Assembly: GCA_964501365.1 (NCBI GenBank)
Contig: CAZCST010000014.1
Span: 1 to 64,000 of the forward strand
From: CAZAMB01 sp964501365
Lineage (GTDB): Bacteria > Planctomycetota > Phycisphaerae > UBA1845
Length of the DNA stretch: 64,000 nucleotides
Direction of reading: 5' to 3'
Shown here piece after piece: positions 17,362-25,809 of this stretch. Position numbers and translations under genes: made by a program. The notes beneath the pieces are model-generated. The model saw only the letters and a program-made list of their open reading frames with translations. It did not search any database and had not been told where the DNA came from. Position 1 is the first letter of the stretch; the number at the start of each line of letters is the position of its first letter.

Positions 17362-18456
17362 ATGTCATCATTTTCGAGACGTGAATTTCTTCGCGCGGCT
17401 TCGGCGGCGGCCACGGCCGGAACGCTGGCGGGCGTCAGTTCCGCACAGGAGCCGACGGCCGCCAATGGAAAGGGTCAGTCGGGAGCGCCGATCATCATTT
17501 CAAGCGCGAACGGCCTGCGGGCGACTGAAAAGGCCGCAGAGCTGATTCTTTCCGGAATGGATACGTTGGATGCTGTCGTCGCAGGCGTAAACATAGTTGA
17601 GGAAGACCCCAACGATAACTCTGTGGGGTACGGCGGACTTCCCAACGAGGATGGCATCGTCGAACTTGATTCCAGCGTGATGCACGGCCCGACTCGCGGA
17701 TGCGGGTCGGTCGCTGCCCTGCGAAACATCAAGACGCCATCCAAAGTGGCGCAGCTCGTTATGCAGCGCACGGATCACATCATGCTGGTCGGGGAGGGGG
17801 CGCTTCGATTTGCAAAAGCGCACGGATTCAAGGAAGAAGACCTGCTCACGGAGGAATCGCGAAGACAGTGGCTGCGATGGAAAGAAGATCATTCGGCAAA
17901 AGACAATTGGTTGCCGCCACCAGACCCGGTTGGAGCCGACCGGCGCTCCGCGAACGACAAGCCACTGGCTTTCACTTATGGAACCATTACCTGTCTCGCT
18001 CTCAACTCAGCCGGCCAGATGAGTGGAGTCACGACGACTAGCGGCCTGAGTTGGAAACTTTCCGGGCGCGTGGGCGATTCGCCGATCATCGGTGCGGGAC
18101 TTTATGTGGATAATGACGTGGGCGCGGCGGGGAGCACCGGTCGCGGTGAAGCCAATATCAAGATCTGCGGTGCGCACACTATCATCGAACTCATGCGTGG
18201 CGGAGCTTCGCCCATGCATGCGGTGAAACAGGCCGTCGAGCGGGCCGTCAAGTTCACCACTGAGGCGCGTTTGCTCGACAGCGATGGAAAGCCGAATTTC
18301 GATTTGAAGTTCTATGCGTTGTCGAAAAACGGTGAGTTCGCCGGCGCATCCATCTGGTCGGGAGGGAAGTTCGCTGTTTACTCCGACGGTAGAAACAGGC
18401 TCGAAGATTGTTCGTTTGTTTTCCAAAGGCCCAAGAAACCGATGGTGACTCCATAA
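17362..18456 (+). CDS. Tat-exported N4-(beta-N-acetylglucosaminyl)-L-asparaginase family hydrolase
   Basis: 364 residues. The N-terminus SSFSRREFLRAASAAATAG is a textbook twin-arginine signal. The mature enzyme is an Ntn-hydrolase; autocleavage would occur before the Thr in YGTITCLALN, releasing the catalytic N-terminal Thr of the beta subunit. Substrate-binding GRVGDSPIIGAGLY and the later GDxGAAGSTGRGE segment are present. The family cleaves GlcNAc-Asn linkages or small asparagine derivatives. The start overlaps no gene; it follows ogt by 34 bases. Confidence 0.92.
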   Translation: MSSFSRREFLRAASAAATAGTLAGVSSAQEPTAANGKGQSGAPIIISSANGLRATEKAAELILSGMDTLDAVVAGVNIVEEDPNDNSVGYGGLPNEDGIVELDSSVMHGPTRGCGSVAALRNIKTPSKVAQLVMQRTDHIMLVGEGALRFAKAHGFKEEDLLTEESRRQWLRWKEDHSAKDNWLPPPDPVGADRRSANDKPLAFTYGTITCLALNSAGQMSGVTTTSGLSWKLSGRVGDSPIIGAGLYVDNDVGAAGSTGRGEANIKICGAHTIIELMRGGASPMHAVKQAVERAVKFTTEARLLDSDGKPNFDLKFYALSKNGEFAGASIWSGGKFAVYSDGRNRLEDCSFVFQRPKKPMVTP

Positions 18457-18474
18457 TTCGTTCACGGGGTGGCA

Positions 18475-19200
18475 ATGGCAGAAGTTGAAATAGAACTGCG
18501 CGACGTGCGCAAAGTCTACCACAAGGACCGGATCGAAATCCCGGTACTGGATAAGCTCGACCTTGATATTCGCAAGGGCGAATTCGTCGTACTCATGGGG
18601 CCAAGCGGATCGGGAAAATCGACTCTGCTGCACCTGATGGGCGGCCTCGACACACCTACGGCCGGGACTGTTCGCGTTGCTGATGCACAGCTTGAACGCA
18701 TGTCGGAACGGGAGCTGACCGCATGGCGAAGCCGCAACGTGGGCTTCATTTTTCAGATGTACCATCTCGTCCCCGTGCTTACCGCAGCGCAAAACGTCGA
18801 GCTTCCGTTGCTTCTTTTCAAGATGTCCGGCAGCGAGCGCAAGCAACGAGTCAAGACAGCCCTTGAAGTCGTGGGCCTCGCCGATCGCATGGATCACCGA
18901 CCCAACCAGCTTTCGGGCGGACAGGAGCAGCGCGTCGCCATCGCACGGGCCATCGTGACTGATCCGCGTTTGATCCTCGCCGACGAACCAACCGGCGATT
19001 TGGATGCCAAGACATCCGAAGAAGTGCTGAACCTGTTGAACCTTTTGAACACCGAATTCGGCAAGACCATTGCGATGGTGACGCACGATCCGCGTGCGGC
19101 GTCCCATGGCCAGCGCACGCTGCACCTGGATAAGGGTGCGTTTCATCGTGAGGAACTGACACCGCCGCGACCCAAAACGGCGCCGGTGACGGTTTCGTGA
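18475..19200 (+). CDS. ABC transporter ATP-binding protein (LolD/MacB type)
   Basis: 241 residues from an ATG with GGGGTGG just upstream. It has Walker A GPSGSGKST, Q-loop FIFQMYHLVP, signature LSGGQEQRVAIARAI, Walker B LILADEPTGDLD and the switch His in VTHDPRA. The FQxxxLxPxLTAxxNVELPL pattern is that of the LolD/MacB subfamily. No permease gene adjoins it; LolC/FtsX-like partners must be elsewhere. Confidence 0.93.
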   Translation: MAEVEIELRDVRKVYHKDRIEIPVLDKLDLDIRKGEFVVLMGPSGSGKSTLLHLMGGLDTPTAGTVRVADAQLERMSERELTAWRSRNVGFIFQMYHLVPVLTAAQNVELPLLLFKMSGSERKQRVKTALEVVGLADRMDHRPNQLSGGQEQRVAIARAIVTDPRLILADEPTGDLDAKTSEEVLNLLNLLNTEFGKTIAMVTHDPRAASHGQRTLHLDKGAFHREELTPPRPKTAPVTVS

Positions 19201-19218
19201 ACAGGACGAATCGACCGT

Positions 19219-19728
19219 ATGGATGCGGTGATCTGCGGAATCGACCCCGGGCTTGGCGTGACTGGTTATGCCGTTCTCGGCACCAGCGCAGCTCCGGCAA
19301 CGATCATTGATGCAGGAGTGTGCCGCTTTTCCGGGAAGGACTCCCTGGCTGCCCGTCTGGCCTCCATTCATTCGGACATCTCCGCGATTCTAAACGACCA
19401 TCGACCGGTCATGGTGGCCGTTGAGCAACTGTATTCCCACTACAACCAGCCGCGCACCGCGATTCTTATGGGCCACGCGCGAGGCGTGATTCTCCTCGCC
19501 GCGGCGGAGCGCGACATCGAAGTCCGCAGCTATTCGGCCACCCGAGTCAAGCGATTTCTGACCGGCAATGGCCGCGCCACCAAGGCCCAGATGCAACGAG
19601 CCATACAGATGACGTTTGGCCTGCCCGCTCCTCCGGAGCCGCACGACGTTGCAGACGCCTTGGCTGTCGCGCTGTGCGGCAGTGCCGATCTGATCTCCAG
19701 CAGCGGCCTGGTTTCCCGCGCGGTGTAG
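19219..19728 (+). CDS. ruvC: Holliday junction resolvase RuvC
   Basis: 169 residues, normal length. The four acidic catalytic residues are placed as expected: D in CGIDPGLGVTGY, E in VAVEQLYSHYN, and the C-terminal pair in PPEPHDVADALAVAL. It cuts Holliday junctions with RuvAB. ruvA and ruvB are not in the window; the gene follows an ABC ATPase by 18 bases. Confidence 0.96.
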   Translation: MDAVICGIDPGLGVTGYAVLGTSAAPATIIDAGVCRFSGKDSLAARLASIHSDISAILNDHRPVMVAVEQLYSHYNQPRTAILMGHARGVILLAAAERDIEVRSYSATRVKRFLTGNGRATKAQMQRAIQMTFGLPAPPEPHDVADALAVALCGSADLISSSGLVSRAV

Positions 19729-19767
19729 CACATGCCCCAACTCCGCGTTTTCCTCTAGAATAGGCGC

Positions 19768-20427
19768 ATGAGCAACAAGCTGCGCATCCATATCACCAAT
19801 GACGACGTTTTCATGGAGAACGGGTACACGATTTCGCTGCGCGACTCGGGGCCGTGCTGGGTGATCGACCCGGGCCTGCCGCCGCAGGCGTCGCAGATTC
19901 TCAAGCACATCCGCGATCACAAGCTCACACCGGACGCGATCGTACTTACCCACGCCCATGCTGATCACATCGCCGGCATCGACGAAGTGCGCGAGGCCTA
20001 TCCAGCGTTGCCGGTCTATCTGGCCCGCGAAGAGTGGCCGGCGCTGACCCAGCCCAAGCACAATCTGTCCCTGTACGTGGGGGAGAGTCTGGCGACGGGT
20101 GTTACCGATCCGCGGGATTTGCCGCATGGCGGCACGCTGGAACTCGATGGAACGCAATGGAAAGTCTCCGATGTCTCGGGCCACTCGCCCGGCGGGCGGG
20201 CGCTGTACTGCGCCGAGCTGAATATCGTCTTCGTCGGTGACGCGCTCTTTGCCGGTAGCGTAGGCCGCGTGGACTTCCCGCACAGCAGTGGCGACCAGCT
20301 CATGCGGAACATCAAGAACAACCTGTTAACGCTACCCGACGACACCCGCGTGCTCTCAGGCCACGGCCTCGAAACCACCATCGGCCACGAACGCAAGACC
20401 AACCCCTTCGTTCTCTACGGAATATGA
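19768..20427 (+). CDS. MBL-fold metallo-hydrolase (glyoxalase II-like)
   Basis: 219 residues. The metal-binding HAHADHIAG (HxHxDH), the downstream SVGHSPGGRALY-like segment (here VSGHSPGGRALY), GDALFAGSVGRVD and a final LSGHGLETTIGHE reproduce the metal ligands of hydroxyacylglutathione hydrolase-like enzymes. Specific substrate not inferable. It is last in the rightward run and converges with the next gene. Confidence 0.92.
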   Translation: MSNKLRIHITNDDVFMENGYTISLRDSGPCWVIDPGLPPQASQILKHIRDHKLTPDAIVLTHAHADHIAGIDEVREAYPALPVYLAREEWPALTQPKHNLSLYVGESLATGVTDPRDLPHGGTLELDGTQWKVSDVSGHSPGGRALYCAELNIVFVGDALFAGSVGRVDFPHSSGDQLMRNIKNNLLTLPDDTRVLSGHGLETTIGHERKTNPFVLYGI

Positions 20428-20463
20428 GACGACGTTCTTCAAGAGCACTACGTGAACCTGGAC

Positions 20464-21402
20464 CTAATTTAGCGATTTCTTTCGATACTGTTCGATCATG
20501 GCCTTGAGGCCTTGGATTGGAAGAATGAATGGACTGGTTCCCAAGTTAAATAGAACGCTGGAAACCTGCCCGTCGCCGTGAGCGGCCACGCGGCCAGCAA
20601 AGTCGGCGGCGTCGAGGGGAGTCGTGGGAATAAGGGGCATCCGGCCCTGCTCATCGGCACCACCTGCCAGCGCTGCTCCCTTGCTCACGTGCTTGTCGTC
20701 GGTAAACACGAGCAACATCGGCTCTCCTTCGTGCACATACAACTGCGGTGACTTAGGGCGGGTTACATCGCCAATGAACAACCACTGATCCATAAGGGCC
20801 AACCGCCGATGAAGCCGCTGCCACCCGGCGCGAGCATCGGAGGTCGTAACACTTTTGACGAATGGATCGAATAACCCATCTGGTAGGCGGTCGAGGCACC
20901 ATTCATACATGGTCGGAATGTTCGTCAGGGGTGCGAAGAAACCCTGCTCTCCTTTATTTTGATTGAACAATACGCCATCAATCTGTCGCTCGTCCAGCCG
21001 GCAAAGCATCTCTGCAGCACCGTCTCGTGGAATCTCCAGCAGGGGAATCCCATATTTTGGATGCACCAACTCGTTATGATTCGCACAAGCTACTACTCTA
21101 TCTGAACTGGTGAAAGCAAGGATAAATAGCTTGCCTTCGACTCTTGATGCCATCGGTCGTGGCCAGCCGAAGGGCGGAGGGCCTTCGGGTGCCGCTCCAT
21201 CGGGAGGAAACTGCTGGATGAAGTGCCAGTGTTCCAGATCAAAGACAGCCTTCCACAGGCGATTCATGCCGTTCCCGGTCGTATCGGTAGCGGACTCCAG
21301 CACTAACCGGGTGAACGCGTCATCGACGCGCACAAGAGGTACGGTACCCTCGCTGCGATTCTTCGCGCTCGCTTCACTCTCTTTTCGACTGAACCATCCC
21401 AT
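20464..21402 (-). CDS. SseB-like domain protein
   Basis: 312 residues from ATG 21402; a TTG at 21462 overlapping the ribBA stop (TTGA) would add 20 residues that look non-native, so I prefer the ATG. Two similar regions (about 60-170 and 190-305) each contain a LFILAFTSSDRV or MLLVFTDDKHV strand and a final VLFN pattern, resembling tandem SseB domains. The role of SseB-like proteins is poorly defined. The gene follows ribBA on the same strand with little space. Confidence 0.6.
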   Translation of the reverse strand: MGWFSRKESEASAKNRSEGTVPLVRVDDAFTRLVLESATDTTGNGMNRLWKAVFDLEHWHFIQQFPPDGAAPEGPPPFGWPRPMASRVEGKLFILAFTSSDRVVACANHNELVHPKYGIPLLEIPRDGAAEMLCRLDERQIDGVLFNQNKGEQGFFAPLTNIPTMYEWCLDRLPDGLFDPFVKSVTTSDARAGWQRLHRRLALMDQWLFIGDVTRPKSPQLYVHEGEPMLLVFTDDKHVSKGAALAGGADEQGRMPLIPTTPLDAADFAGRVAAHGDGQVSSVLFNLGTSPFILPIQGLKAMIEQYRKKSLN

Positions 21403-21458
21403 CAGCGGATCATCCCTAAGAGATGCGGTTCTGTTCAAACCATGCGATTCATACTCGA

Positions 21459-22703
21459 TCAAACATCCTTGAGTCGGTGGCCGAGTTTGGCTTTTTTCAC
21501 TGCGAGGTAGCGCGCGTTGTGCGGGTTGGGGGCGATTTCGATAGGAAGCTGCTCGACGATTTTGACGCCGTAGACTTCGAGGCGGTTCACTTTCTTGGGG
21601 TTATTCGTGAGGATGCGTAGCTGGCGAAGTCCCAAATCGCGGATGATCTGCGCGCCGACGCCGTAGTCGCGGCGGTCCACGGGCAGGCCAAGCTTTTCGT
21701 TAGCTTCCACTGTGTCGAGTCCCTCGTCCTGCAATTGGTAGGCCCTTAGTTTGTTGTGCAGTCCGATGCCCCGTCCTTCCTGACGCAGGTACACAATCGC
21801 TCCTTTACCCACGCGCTGGATCATTTCCATGGCCGCCGCAAGCTGCTGGCCGCAGTCGCAGCGGAGCGAGTGAAACACGTGGCCGGTCATGCACTCCGAT
21901 TCGACGCGCACCAATACCGGCTCTTCGTGGACGATCGGCGTGCCCGTTGCGTCGAGGGCGCCCACGCCACCATAAGTGAGCGCGAGGTGCGGTTCAGGAT
22001 CGACCGGAGAGTTGTAGGCGATGAGCGTGAATTCGCCCGCCTCCGTGGGCAGCTTCGTAGTGACCCCGCGTGTGACGAATGCCTCTCTCTGCAGGCGGTA
22101 TTCGATGATATCGGCGACGGTGTACATGCGGATGTTGTGCTCGCGCGAGAGCTTCACCAGGTCCGGCAGCCGGGCCATCGTGCCGTCGTCGTTCATGATC
22201 TCGATGATGGCGGCCATGGGTTGCAAGCCCGCCAGGCGGCATAGGTCCACCGATCCTTCCGTCTGCCCTGCCCGCACCAGCACTCCGCCATCGCAGGCCA
22301 TCAGAGGGCTGAGGTGTCCGGGCCGGGTCAGGTCGCTTGGCCGCGTATCCCGGGCACAAGCGACCTCAATCGTCTTGGCCCGATCGGTGGCCGAGACGCC
22401 GGTGGTGACGCCGAATCGGGCATGTGCGTCGATGGTCACGGTGAAGGCCGTGCCCATTGCGGTGGTGTTCTCTGCGGCCTGAAGGGGGATGTTGAGTTCT
22501 TCGCAGCGCCGCCGCGTCATCGGCAGGCAAAGCACGCCGCGTCCGACCTTGAGCATGAAGTTGACGGCCTCCGGCGTGATTTTTTGGGCGGCGATGACCA
22601 GATCGCCTTCGTTTTCGCGATCCGCATCATCCACCAGGATGATCATGCGGCCCTCGCGCAAATCCTCAAATGCCTGTTCAATTCCCGAAAACGGCGAATT
22701 CAT
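21459..22703 (-). CDS. ribBA: Bifunctional 3,4-dihydroxy-2-butanone-4-phosphate synthase / GTP cyclohydrolase II
   Basis: 414 residues. The N-terminal RibB domain (about 1-200) has DDADRENEGDLVIAA and RPGHLSPL. The C-terminal RibA domain carries the zinc ligands in RVESECMTGHVFHSLRCDCGQQL and the GTP-binding RQEGRGIGL. It supplies both starting materials of riboflavin synthesis. No FMN riboswitch is visible in the upstream 100 bases and no other rib gene is adjacent. Confidence 0.97.
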   Translation of the reverse strand: MNSPFSGIEQAFEDLREGRMIILVDDADRENEGDLVIAAQKITPEAVNFMLKVGRGVLCLPMTRRRCEELNIPLQAAENTTAMGTAFTVTIDAHARFGVTTGVSATDRAKTIEVACARDTRPSDLTRPGHLSPLMACDGGVLVRAGQTEGSVDLCRLAGLQPMAAIIEIMNDDGTMARLPDLVKLSREHNIRMYTVADIIEYRLQREAFVTRGVTTKLPTEAGEFTLIAYNSPVDPEPHLALTYGGVGALDATGTPIVHEEPVLVRVESECMTGHVFHSLRCDCGQQLAAAMEMIQRVGKGAIVYLRQEGRGIGLHNKLRAYQLQDEGLDTVEANEKLGLPVDRRDYGVGAQIIRDLGLRQLRILTNNPKKVNRLEVYGVKIVEQLPIEIAPNPHNARYLAVKKAKLGHRLKDV

Positions 22704-22722
22704 AAGTTACTCCCCAGATTCG

Positions 22723-22764
22723 GCCTCAGACCCCTCCCCCCTTAAGGGAGAGGGTAGGGTGAGG
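22723..22764. repeat. REP-like palindromic repeat (CCTCCCCCTTAAGGGAGAGGG)
   Basis: Just upstream of ribBA, CCCTCCCCCTTAAGGGAGAGGG-type sequence can fold into a hairpin. Related C-tract/G-tract palindromes occur at 48277-48312, 48406-48431 and 61000-61024, all intergenic. They look like one dispersed repeat family. Confidence 0.5.
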
Positions 22765-23294
22765 CTCAAAACGCCCGGCCCGTTTCCAGCCGAACGAAGG
22801 CTCAAGCGCAGCAGGACATCAGTCACAAAGAATACCCCAAAAGCGGTCATTCCGAAAGAAAACCGCGGTCATATGCCGGCAAAGAACTTCACACTCGCTT
22901 ACGCTCGGGGTTCGGATTTGGATGATTGCTCACCTCCAACAAAATGCGCGCGCCCATGATGTTCTTTTGAGTATCTGGACAGGCCATGAAAGCGGTACGT
23001 TTTCAACTTCGCCAGCGACGGCGCATACCTCAAGGGAACTGGCAAGTTGAGCCCCTCAACCGCCACAAGACAGGATTTTTCCAAACGAACCGGGATATAA
23101 TTCAGGCTGTAATATGCAACAAAACCACTGGAATCGTCAGGCTACAAGGCCGAATGCACAGCAGGCAGTCCCGCAGCACGACTTCCTTCTGTATGAATCA
23201 AATTCTTCAACAGGGCAAAACGCATGGCCGCGGAAGGCAAGGTCTTTTCCGTGCCCAGCCCGCGGCCATCGCTGTTCATACGCCCTGTGCGAAC
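22765..23294. other. Intergenic region with no supported gene
   Basis: About 530 bases with no convincing coding frame, start or RNA. A stretch CTCGCTTACGCTCGGGGTTCGGAT at 22892-22915 resembles low-complexity dispersed repeats of such genomes; this is impression only. Confidence 0.4.
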
Positions 23295-23906
23295 TTATTT
23301 CTGGCGGGTGCTCTTGCCGTGCATGGTCATGCGGCCCATCGGACCCTTCTCGGTGAAGTGCCATTCCGTCGTGTCGTTGTCAGGAATGCACATGCAGCCT
23401 TCAAATTTCTTCTTCATGCAATTGGCGTCGTACGCAGATCCGCGCACGTGGAAGCAGCGGCCATCCGCGGAGGGAGTCGCCCAGCCGGTTCCGGTCTCCA
23501 AATAGTTGCTGGTGAACCAGGTGCGGAATGCCTGTTTGCACGGGTCCCAGGTCCACATTTCGATATAGGTGCCTTTCTGGTTGTCGGGCATTTCGTACCA
23601 ACCCTCGGTCTGGAACACGGCGCCGTCGAGAATCATCTTGTTCGTACTTCCGCCGCCGAAACTGGATTTGAAATTTGCACGATCACTCTCGGGCAACATG
23701 GCCCGGATCTCTTCGGGGTCGGGATCAACCATTTCGCCGCTGCTTGTCCATGTACCGACCATCGGTTCAAGCATCTTCATCTGGGGAAATGGGGCGGGCT
23801 TTGCCGGGATAGGAGGCATTCCGTCCTCGAAGATAATCATCGTTCGCGCATGACAACCCGCGACAAACAGCATCGGCAGCACAAGACTCCTGGCGCTACG
23901 AAACAT
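23295..23906 (-). CDS. DUF1579-like putative lipoprotein
   Basis: 203 residues from an ATG with AAGGAG seven bases upstream. LVLPMLFVAGC is a lipobox. The mature part, beginning around MLEPMVGTWTSSGEM and later YEMPDNQKGTYIEMW, has the strand pattern GxW...G of DUF1579/heme-binding-like beta-barrel proteins. Cysteines at several positions may form disulfides. Function unknown. A 16-bp palindrome about 100 bases upstream suggests dedicated regulation. Confidence 0.7.
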   Translation of the reverse strand: MFRSARSLVLPMLFVAGCHARTMIIFEDGMPPIPAKPAPFPQMKMLEPMVGTWTSSGEMVDPDPEEIRAMLPESDRANFKSSFGGGSTNKMILDGAVFQTEGWYEMPDNQKGTYIEMWTWDPCKQAFRTWFTSNYLETGTGWATPSADGRCFHVRGSAYDANCMKKKFEGCMCIPDNDTTEWHFTEKGPMGRMTMHGKSTRQK

Positions 23907-24007
23907 GCTTTTCTCCTTGAAGGGTTTCAACGACAGGACGCCCGCGGCGTCTCCCACTCGACGGGAAGAATACGCGGACGGGTGCAAGTATCAATCCCGG
24001 CGCTCAC

Positions 24008-24023
24008 TTTTGCAATTGCAAAA
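24008..24023. promoter_or_regulatory. 16-bp perfect palindrome (putative operator)
   Basis: TTTTGCAATTGCAAAA is a perfect inverted repeat. On the minus strand a TTGCAA within it is followed after 17 bases by GATACT, a possible -35/-10 pair for the lipoprotein gene at 23906. A repressor bound here would cover the -35 box. Confidence 0.45.
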
Positions 24024-24084
24024 TGCGGGCGGGGAAAGGACGCAGTTGCCCTAATTTGGAGCAGCTATGTGAATGGGGGAAAAC

Positions 24085-24516
24085 TCAGGAATGATGAGCG
24101 AGCAAGTGCCCGGCATCGACGGTTGCATGGGGATCACCCAGTTTTTCCGTGCAATAGGCGTGGCCAACGGCGGCCGGCGCGAAATCGGGTTGGCACTGGA
24201 GACAGCGGTGTAATTCCTCCATCGCGGTTTGCGTCATTCCCTTCGCCTCGAGCGAACAGGCCAGACCAAGTCTGGAGAGCACATCGTCGGAATCAATTTC
24301 AAGCGCCCGAAGAAATGCGGTGCGCGCCTGCAATGGTTTGGCATCCTGCAGCAATCGGCGGCCCAGTTCGAAGTATCTCCATCCCACGTGTGGCTCTTCC
24401 CGAACTTCAGTTTCAAGGTCATGAAAGGAAACAAGCCCGTGATCGTACAGCAAGTGCGGAAACTGGCCGGCCAATTTTCCAAACAATCCGTCGCCGAGAA
24501 AATCGATGTGAATCAT
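24085..24516 (-). CDS. Tetratricopeptide-like protein
   Basis: 143 residues from the ATG preceded by AAGGAAGGA. The centre reads WRYFELGRRLLQDAKPLQARTAFLRALEID, then a second helical pair SRLGLACSLEAKGMTQTAMEELHRCLQCQPD: two to three TPR units. It follows another TPR gene by 36 bases on the same strand and probably shares its transcript. No catalytic motif; scaffold function assumed. Confidence 0.65.
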   Translation of the reverse strand: MIHIDFLGDGLFGKLAGQFPHLLYDHGLVSFHDLETEVREEPHVGWRYFELGRRLLQDAKPLQARTAFLRALEIDSDDVLSRLGLACSLEAKGMTQTAMEELHRCLQCQPDFAPAAVGHAYCTEKLGDPHATVDAGHLLAHHS

Positions 24517-24552
24517 TGCATCCTTCCTTCTACACACTTCCAGATGGGCTTC

Positions 24553-25050
24553 CTAATCATTCGCCACCACGGCGCAAACGTCAATGGCTTGCCCGCGCTG
24601 ATGTACTAATTTTACCGACCTGGCCAGGAGCAGTGCGATTTTCGCGTCACCTGGTCGTAACGATTGGGCGCGCTGCAATAGGGAAATCCCCTGACGAATT
24701 TCATCGCGTTGCAAATGTAACATCGCAAGGGCCACGATGGCTTCGACATGGTCGCGGGAGATGCTCAACACTTGAGCAAACCGAAGCTCGGCTTCTTCGG
24801 CGCAACCCTCCGTGGCCAAAAGAGTTCCGAGTTGAAAATGGAGCCGGTTATTTTCGGGGTCCGCGGCGATCGCTTCACGTAATGCGTGAATTGACTCAAT
24901 GGCAGATTCGTGGGGATCGGCGCACGGTTGACCGGCATCAGCGAGTGACTGGGCCGCCACATCCAATTCAGCAATGGCCTGGTCGTACAGGGCGGCGTTC
25001 AGCAGGCAAAGGCCGCGTCGGATGCGCTCCGTTGGTGCGATTGGGTCCAC
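24553..25050 (-). CDS. Tetratricopeptide repeat protein
   Basis: About 165 residues. TPR helices are evident (LCLLNAALYDQAIAELDVAA; LHFQLGTLLATEGCAEEAELRF; IVALAMLHLQRDEIRQGISLL). The start is uncertain: the open frame extends to an ATG at 25131, but the first codons there (LNFEFWTLNFSL) translate a simple GTTCAAA-type repeat, so I chose GTG 25050. It lies between infC and a second TPR gene, all leftward. Confidence 0.6.
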   Translation of the reverse strand: MDPIAPTERIRRGLCLLNAALYDQAIAELDVAAQSLADAGQPCADPHESAIESIHALREAIAADPENNRLHFQLGTLLATEGCAEEAELRFAQVLSISRDHVEAIVALAMLHLQRDEIRQGISLLQRAQSLRPGDAKIALLLARSVKLVHQRGQAIDVCAVVAND

Positions 25051-25222
25051 AACGGAGTTATCGGAAGGGGAAAGACTGAAGTTCAAAGTCCAAAATTCAA
25101 AGTTCAAAAAAGCGGAAAAGATGCGTGGCACGCCAGTACCGGAATCGGGCCTGTGCGTTGGGCTGAACGCACGACCTGCCTTTCCAGCAATCCTTCACAA
25201 TGAATTTGACGCCCAAAATTGG

Positions 25223-25732
25223 CTATTTTTTTTGTGGCGAGACGATCATTGTCATGCGTTTCCCGTCCATGGCGGGGGGGCGTTCGATTTTCACGGTGTC
25301 ACCGAGTTCGGTCATGATGGCCTGGAATGCTTCGCCGGCGACTTCACGGTGGAAGCGCTCGCGGCCTTTGAAGAGCATGGTGAACTGGACTTTGTGGCCC
25401 TCGTCGAGGAATTCCCTGGCGTGCTTGAGCTTGATTGAGCGATCGTGAGGGTCGGTCTTGGGGCGCAGGCGGATTTCCTTAAGCGTGACCACGTGCGCGG
25501 CGGAAGCCATCTTCAACCGCTTCTTTTTTTCATAGAGGTGCTTGCCGTAGTCCATAATGCGGCAGACGGGCGGGTTTTCGGTGGGGGAAACCTCGACCAG
25601 GTCCAGCCCGGCCTCCTTGGCGAGGGCCAGCGCTTCGTGCGTCGGGATGACGCCGAGCTGCTCCTGATTCTGATTGATCACGCGAATGGGCGTAATGCGA
25701 ATTCGCTCGTTGAGACGCAGTGCTTTGGCGAT
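25223..25732 (-). CDS. infC: Translation initiation factor IF-3 with ATC start
   Basis: 169 residues. The N-domain (LNERIRITPIRVINQNQEQLGVIPTHEAL) and C-domain (RLRPKTDPHDRSIKLKHAREFLDEGHKVQFTMLFKGRE) are standard. No ATG is present near the N-terminus. An ATC at 25730-25732 lies eight bases after AGAAAGGA and gives the expected beginning AKALRLNERI. Non-AUG starts (AUU/AUC/AUA) in infC are the known basis of IF-3 autoregulation. A GTG 15 codons upstream has no ribosome site. Unlike the common infC-rpmI-rplT operon, no ribosomal protein genes follow. Confidence 0.95.
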   Translation of the reverse strand: MAKALRLNERIRITPIRVINQNQEQLGVIPTHEALALAKEAGLDLVEVSPTENPPVCRIMDYGKHLYEKKKRLKMASAAHVVTLKEIRLRPKTDPHDRSIKLKHAREFLDEGHKVQFTMLFKGRERFHREVAGEAFQAIMTELGDTVKIERPPAMDGKRMTMIVSPQKK

Positions 25733-25809
25733 GGTTTGGTTCCTTTCTCTAAGTACAATTTCTGGCCGCCACCTCACGGTTGCGGTTTTAATGGTGGGCA
25801 GGGCCCACT

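Noticed and set aside
22986..25079. A long plus-strand open frame of nearly 700 codons
   Set aside because: It runs antisense across the DUF1579-like lipoprotein and both TPR genes, has no coherent domain, and its composition (many Arg/His/Pro) is that of a shadow frame.
25735..25777. GTG at 25777 as infC start
   Set aside because: No ribosome site and 15 extra non-conserved residues; the ATC with AGAAAGGA is better.
25794..25808. GTGGGC-AGG-GCCCAC hairpin after thrS
   Set aside because: Six base pairs with a three-base loop and no T-run in the thrS direction; not enough for a terminator between thrS and infC.
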